The notes under the pieces are model-generated. The model was not told the DNA's origin, ran no database searches, and was given only the letters and a program-made list of their open reading frames with translations. 64,000 nt of DNA. It comes from Syntrophomonas sp. UBA5314. Lineage in GTDB: Bacteria > Bacillota > Syntrophomonadia > Syntrophomonadales > Syntrophomonadaceae. The DNA is taken from the NCBI GenBank assembly GCA_002410325.1, contig DHRK01000065.1, forward strand, positions 41,658 through 105,657, given 5' to 3'. Both the position numbers and the translations under genes were made by a program. Within the stretch, counting starts at the first letter, position 1, and each line of letters begins with the position of its first letter. Below are positions 61,318-64,000 of this stretch, one piece after another.

Positions 61318-62445
61318 TTGGAACTCAAACGCTTTAAATTTATAGACCGGACTTTTGTGTCGGTTTTAATTATATTGATCGCTTTTGGACTGGTGGTCTT
61401 GAGCAGTGCTACTTATGCGTCCAATACCAACTATTTGAGCAAACAAATAGGGGCCTTTGTTCTGGGTATCATAGCTGCGATAATCATAATCCGCTACGAC
61501 TACATCCAGCTGCAACGCTACAGCTGGGCGCTTTACGGCATTTCCGTTATTTTGCTGATTTTGGTTTTGACCATCGGCAGCGAAGTCAGGGGAACCACCG
61601 GGTGGATTAAAATCGGCCCCTTGCCGCAATTTCAACCGGCCGAGTTCACCAAAATAATGTTCATTTTAGCCTTTGCCGATTTTTTGAGCAAGCGCAAAGG
61701 AAGTCTTGATACCTTTAAGGAAATGCTGCCCTGTTTTCTGTATATGGGGGTGCCCTGGGCTTTAGTTATGGCCCAGAAGGACCTGGGTACCGGGCTGGTT
61801 TATATCGCAATCACTTTGGTGATGATGTATTTTGCCGGAGCCAATCCCAAGATACTGTTCGGCCTGCTGGGAGGGGCGGCTGCGGTCGTAGCCCTGGCTT
61901 TGTTTCTTCATTTCCAATATGGAATGTGGATTCCTTTACAGGACTACCAGGTGGACAGGCTAACCGTTTTTGTAAATCCTACCAATGACGGATCAGGAGG
62001 CAAGGGTGCGGGATGGAATACCCTGCAATCGCTTATTGCCATAGGCTCCGGGGGGGCCACCGGCAAGGGCTTGTACCATGGTACCCAGGTTCAGCAAAAC
62101 TTCCTGCCCGAACACCACACTGATTTTGTCTATGCGGTAATTGGAGAAGAACTCGGCTTTTTGGGGGGGCTATTTGTCATCATTATGTATGGCATCCTTC
62201 TGGTCCGCGCTATTGCCATCAGCTTTGAGGCCAAGGAATTATACGGCACTCTTTTGGTAGTGGGAGTATCGGCGATGTGGCTATTTCATATTTTTGAGAA
62301 TATCGGCATGTGTCTGGGGGTCATGCCGGTGACCGGAATCCCTCTGCCTTTCTTAAGCTATGGTGGAACTGCGATGCTCACCAATATGATCGCCGCCGGG
62401 CTGATAGTGGGGGTCAATTTGCGCGGCAACCAGATCGTTTTTTAA
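61318..62445 (+). CDS. rodA: RodA, SEDS-family peptidoglycan polymerase
   Basis: The 375-residue integral membrane protein has ten or so helices and SEDS signatures: GWIKIGPLPQFQPAEFTK, then EHHTDFVYAVIGEELGF and PVTGIPLPFLSYGG near the end. It polymerises glycan strands with the PBP2 encoded upstream. The TTG at 61318 follows AAGGAGGG at good spacing; a GTG at 61300 is upstream of that site. RodA rather than FtsW is chosen because of the mre-PBP2-min context. Confidence 0.93.
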   Translation: MELKRFKFIDRTFVSVLIILIAFGLVVLSSATYASNTNYLSKQIGAFVLGIIAAIIIIRYDYIQLQRYSWALYGISVILLILVLTIGSEVRGTTGWIKIGPLPQFQPAEFTKIMFILAFADFLSKRKGSLDTFKEMLPCFLYMGVPWALVMAQKDLGTGLVYIAITLVMMYFAGANPKILFGLLGGAAAVVALALFLHFQYGMWIPLQDYQVDRLTVFVNPTNDGSGGKGAGWNTLQSLIAIGSGGATGKGLYHGTQVQQNFLPEHHTDFVYAVIGEELGFLGGLFVIIMYGILLVRAIAISFEAKELYGTLLVVGVSAMWLFHIFENIGMCLGVMPVTGIPLPFLSYGGTAMLTNMIAAGLIVGVNLRGNQIVF

Positions 62446-62600
62446 AACCATTCCCCAAGCATCTCCCGACTGATTGTAAACTACCGGACTAAACAATAAT
62501 AATCCTGAATAATCCTGACCAAGCTATATTAACAGTAACTAATTATAATGCAGCTTGGGCAGGATTATTTGTTATTATGGCGAAAAATACAATAAACATA

Positions 62601-62755
62601 ACGACGCTCACCGAGCCGGTTTACCTAAGGTTGTGCTACTAGGGGACGCCGGCCGTTAGGGTGCAATGGGAAACGGTTGCGCCTCCCACTGGAAAGGCGA
62701 GCAGGTTACTGACAGCAAAGGTCAGGGCGTCTTTCTAAGGGGCCCTGGTTTTATT
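62601..62755 (+). promoter_or_regulatory. Moco/tungsten-cofactor-type riboswitch with overlapping terminator
   Basis: The region has the conserved parts of the molybdenum/tungsten cofactor RNA: CCGAGCCGGTTTACC on the 5' side and GCGCCTCCCACTGGAAAGGCG on the 3' side. A closing stem pairs GACGCTC (62603-62609) with GGGCGTC (62725-62731). Immediately downstream CAGGGC (62723-62728) pairs with GCCCTG (62742-62747), followed by a T-rich run, as an intrinsic terminator. Closing stem and terminator share bases 62725-62728 and cannot form together. The RNA leads the tungstate transporter genes. Moco and tungsten types cannot be separated by eye. Confidence 0.8.
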
Positions 62756-62998
62756 TTTGTCAACTTTTATTGATCTAGTTTATTTTTATAATGCTTGTGT
62801 TGAATTTGTATAGTAGCTGTTATAAATAGAGAATATAGAAATTTATCAGCAACTATTTTTAAGCTTGGGGTTTGACCGGTATCTTATTAAAGATGCACCA
62901 GGGTCTTTTTAAGGTGTTTTTTTAAGGTACCGTGACTTTACTGAAAGGAGGCTTTGGGAAAGTATTTCAGGTGTTTTAATTCAAAAGGAGGGACTGTA

Positions 62999-63874
62999 AT
63001 GTTATCGAAAAAGAGATATCTGCCACTTATCATCCTGGTTTTGTTTGCGGTGAGCCTGTTCGGCTGTACCCAAACCACCCCTACTCCAACCACCCCGGAG
63101 AACAAAGACATTATTCTGGCCACGACTACCAGTACCCAGGATAGCGGTTTGCTGGACGTTTTGATTCCCGATTTCGAAAAGAAGACCGGTTATAAGGTAA
63201 AGACCGTTGCGGTTGGCACCGGTGCGGCTCTTACCATGGGTGAAAAGGGAGAAGCCGATGTGCTTTTGGTTCATGCTCCCGCCGATGAAAAGAAGCTGGT
63301 TGACAGCGGAGTCGGCATAAACTATCAGCTGGTTATGCACAATGACTTTATTATAGTTGGTCCGGAAAACGACCCGGCCGGCATCAAGGGCACCAAGAGC
63401 GCCGCCGAGGCATTAAAGAAGATCTCCGAAAAGGGAAGCATATTTGTCTCCCGCGGCGACAATTCCGGAACCCATAAAGCCGAACTGGCCATCTGGAAAG
63501 CGGCCGGCATTACTCCGGCCAAAGGAAGCGCCAGCTACCAGGAAACCGGCGCCGGGATGGGACAAACCCTGACTGTGGCCAGCCAGAAAGAAGGCTATAC
63601 CCTTACCGACCGGGCTACCTACCTGGCCCAACAGAAGAATATAAAACTTAATATAATGGTCGAAGGCGAAAAGTCCTTGCTCAACATTTACCATGTAATG
63701 CAGGTAAATCCGGAGAAGTTCCCCAAAGTGAACGCTGCCGGAGCCAAGGCTTTTGTTGAATATATGATTGCTGCCGATACCCAGAAACTTATTTCCCAGT
63801 TTGGGGTAGATAAATACGGCCAGGCCCTGTTTTTCGCTGATGCAGGCAAGAACGAAGCTGACCTGGGCAAATAA
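62999..63874 (+). CDS. tupA: Tungstate ABC transporter substrate-binding lipoprotein
   Basis: The 291-residue protein has a lipoprotein signal (LVLFAVSLFGC, cysteine about residue 23) and a type II binding-protein fold. TupA signatures are LATTTSTQDSGLLDVLIPDF at the N terminus, GTGAALTMGEKGEADVLLVH and SRGDNSGTHKAEL; the TTTS and SGTHK segments bind the oxyanion. It delivers tungstate to the TupBC permease. The ATG at 62999 follows AGGAGGG. The upstream riboswitch suggests feedback by a tungsten or molybdenum cofactor. Confidence 0.93.
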   Translation: MLSKKRYLPLIILVLFAVSLFGCTQTTPTPTTPENKDIILATTTSTQDSGLLDVLIPDFEKKTGYKVKTVAVGTGAALTMGEKGEADVLLVHAPADEKKLVDSGVGINYQLVMHNDFIIVGPENDPAGIKGTKSAAEALKKISEKGSIFVSRGDNSGTHKAELAIWKAAGITPAKGSASYQETGAGMGQTLTVASQKEGYTLTDRATYLAQQKNIKLNIMVEGEKSLLNIYHVMQVNPEKFPKVNAAGAKAFVEYMIAADTQKLISQFGVDKYGQALFFADAGKNEADLGK

Positions 63875-63903
63875 ACTGCCAACCTTTGTAGGAGTGATTT
63901 AAT

Positions 63904-64000
63904 TTGGAATTGATCTGGCAGGGCCTGGTCAAAGCACTCGAAATGCTGGTCAGTTTGGACCCGGAGATTTTTGAGGTAACCTGGTTGACTCTGAGAGTAT
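63904..64000 (+). CDS. tupB: Tungstate ABC transporter permease, N-terminal part (cut by window end)
   Basis: A TTG start at 63904 after AGGAG opens a frame that stays open to the window end (MELIWQGLVKALEMLVSLDP, then EIFEVTWLTLRV). It lies 29 bases after tupA, and the start and position match the TupB permease. Only 32 residues are visible. Confidence 0.75.
   Translation, partial: MELIWQGLVKALEMLVSLDPEIFEVTWLTLRV

Overview
The window looks like a chromosomal segment of an anaerobic, probably spore-forming member of the Bacillota (class Clostridia). A fatty-acid-degrading, Syntrophomonas-like bacterium is my best guess, but only from gene content: no rRNA or other taxonomic marker is present. 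Supporting traits are the tig-clpP-clpX-lonB-lon protease cluster, the rex-DUF4321-maf-radC-mreBCD-PBP2-minCDE-rodA division and shape cluster, AGGAGG-type ribosome binding sites with many GTG and TTG starts, and a catabolic acyl-CoA operon beside a sigma-54 activator.

Layout. 1-6.5 kb: tRNA-Leu, a soluble chemotaxis-type receptor, tatA, small membrane or hypothetical genes and an acyltransferase, interspersed with palindromic repeats. 6.9-15.7 kb: one co-oriented acyl-CoA catabolic cluster (enoyl-CoA hydratase, LCAD-type acyl-CoA dehydrogenase, HSD10-type dehydrogenase, SCP2-type thiolase with Zn-ribbon/OB partner, a racemase-like CaiB/BaiF protein, two CoA-transferases), followed by a PAS-PAS-AAA-Fis sigma-54 activator at 16.2-17.9 kb. 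18-27.4 kb: a decayed accessory stretch with truncated CoA-transferase copies behind a consensus sigma-54 promoter, a 687-residue SEC-C protein, a ribbon-helix-helix regulator, a duplicated and broken XRE regulator, and a CPBP protease. A 60-bp direct repeat of the tRNA-Lys 3' end plus its terminator lies at 6.5 and 27.6 kb and brackets this 21-kb stretch. 27.6-34.7 kb: a five-tRNA array, tRNA-Pro, tRNA-Gly and assorted cell-envelope genes (L,D-transpeptidase, TPR protein, class D sortase). 34.8-42.4 kb: protein quality control. 42.5-52 kb: ysxC, a second SEC-C protein, a secreted repeat protein, valS, folC and a phosphate transporter with its DUF47 partner. 52.1-62.4 kb: Rex, then the envelope and division cluster. 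62.6-64 kb: a Moco/tungsten-cofactor-type riboswitch leading a tungstate ABC transporter cut by the window end.

How the genes fit together. The catabolic cluster contains the set known in animals for oxidising 2-methyl-branched acyl-CoAs (racemase, LCAD-type dehydrogenase, HSD10, SCP2 thiolase). With two CoA-transferases for substrate activation and a dedicated sigma-54 activator, it could be a regulated pathway for a branched short-chain acid such as 2-methylbutyrate; this is inference. Tungstate uptake would suit an anaerobe relying on tungsten formate dehydrogenases or aldehyde oxidoreductases. Three related palindromic elements of about 160-240 bp occur at 2.8, 6.3 and 50.2 kb, and a different inverted repeat lies at 59.1 kb.
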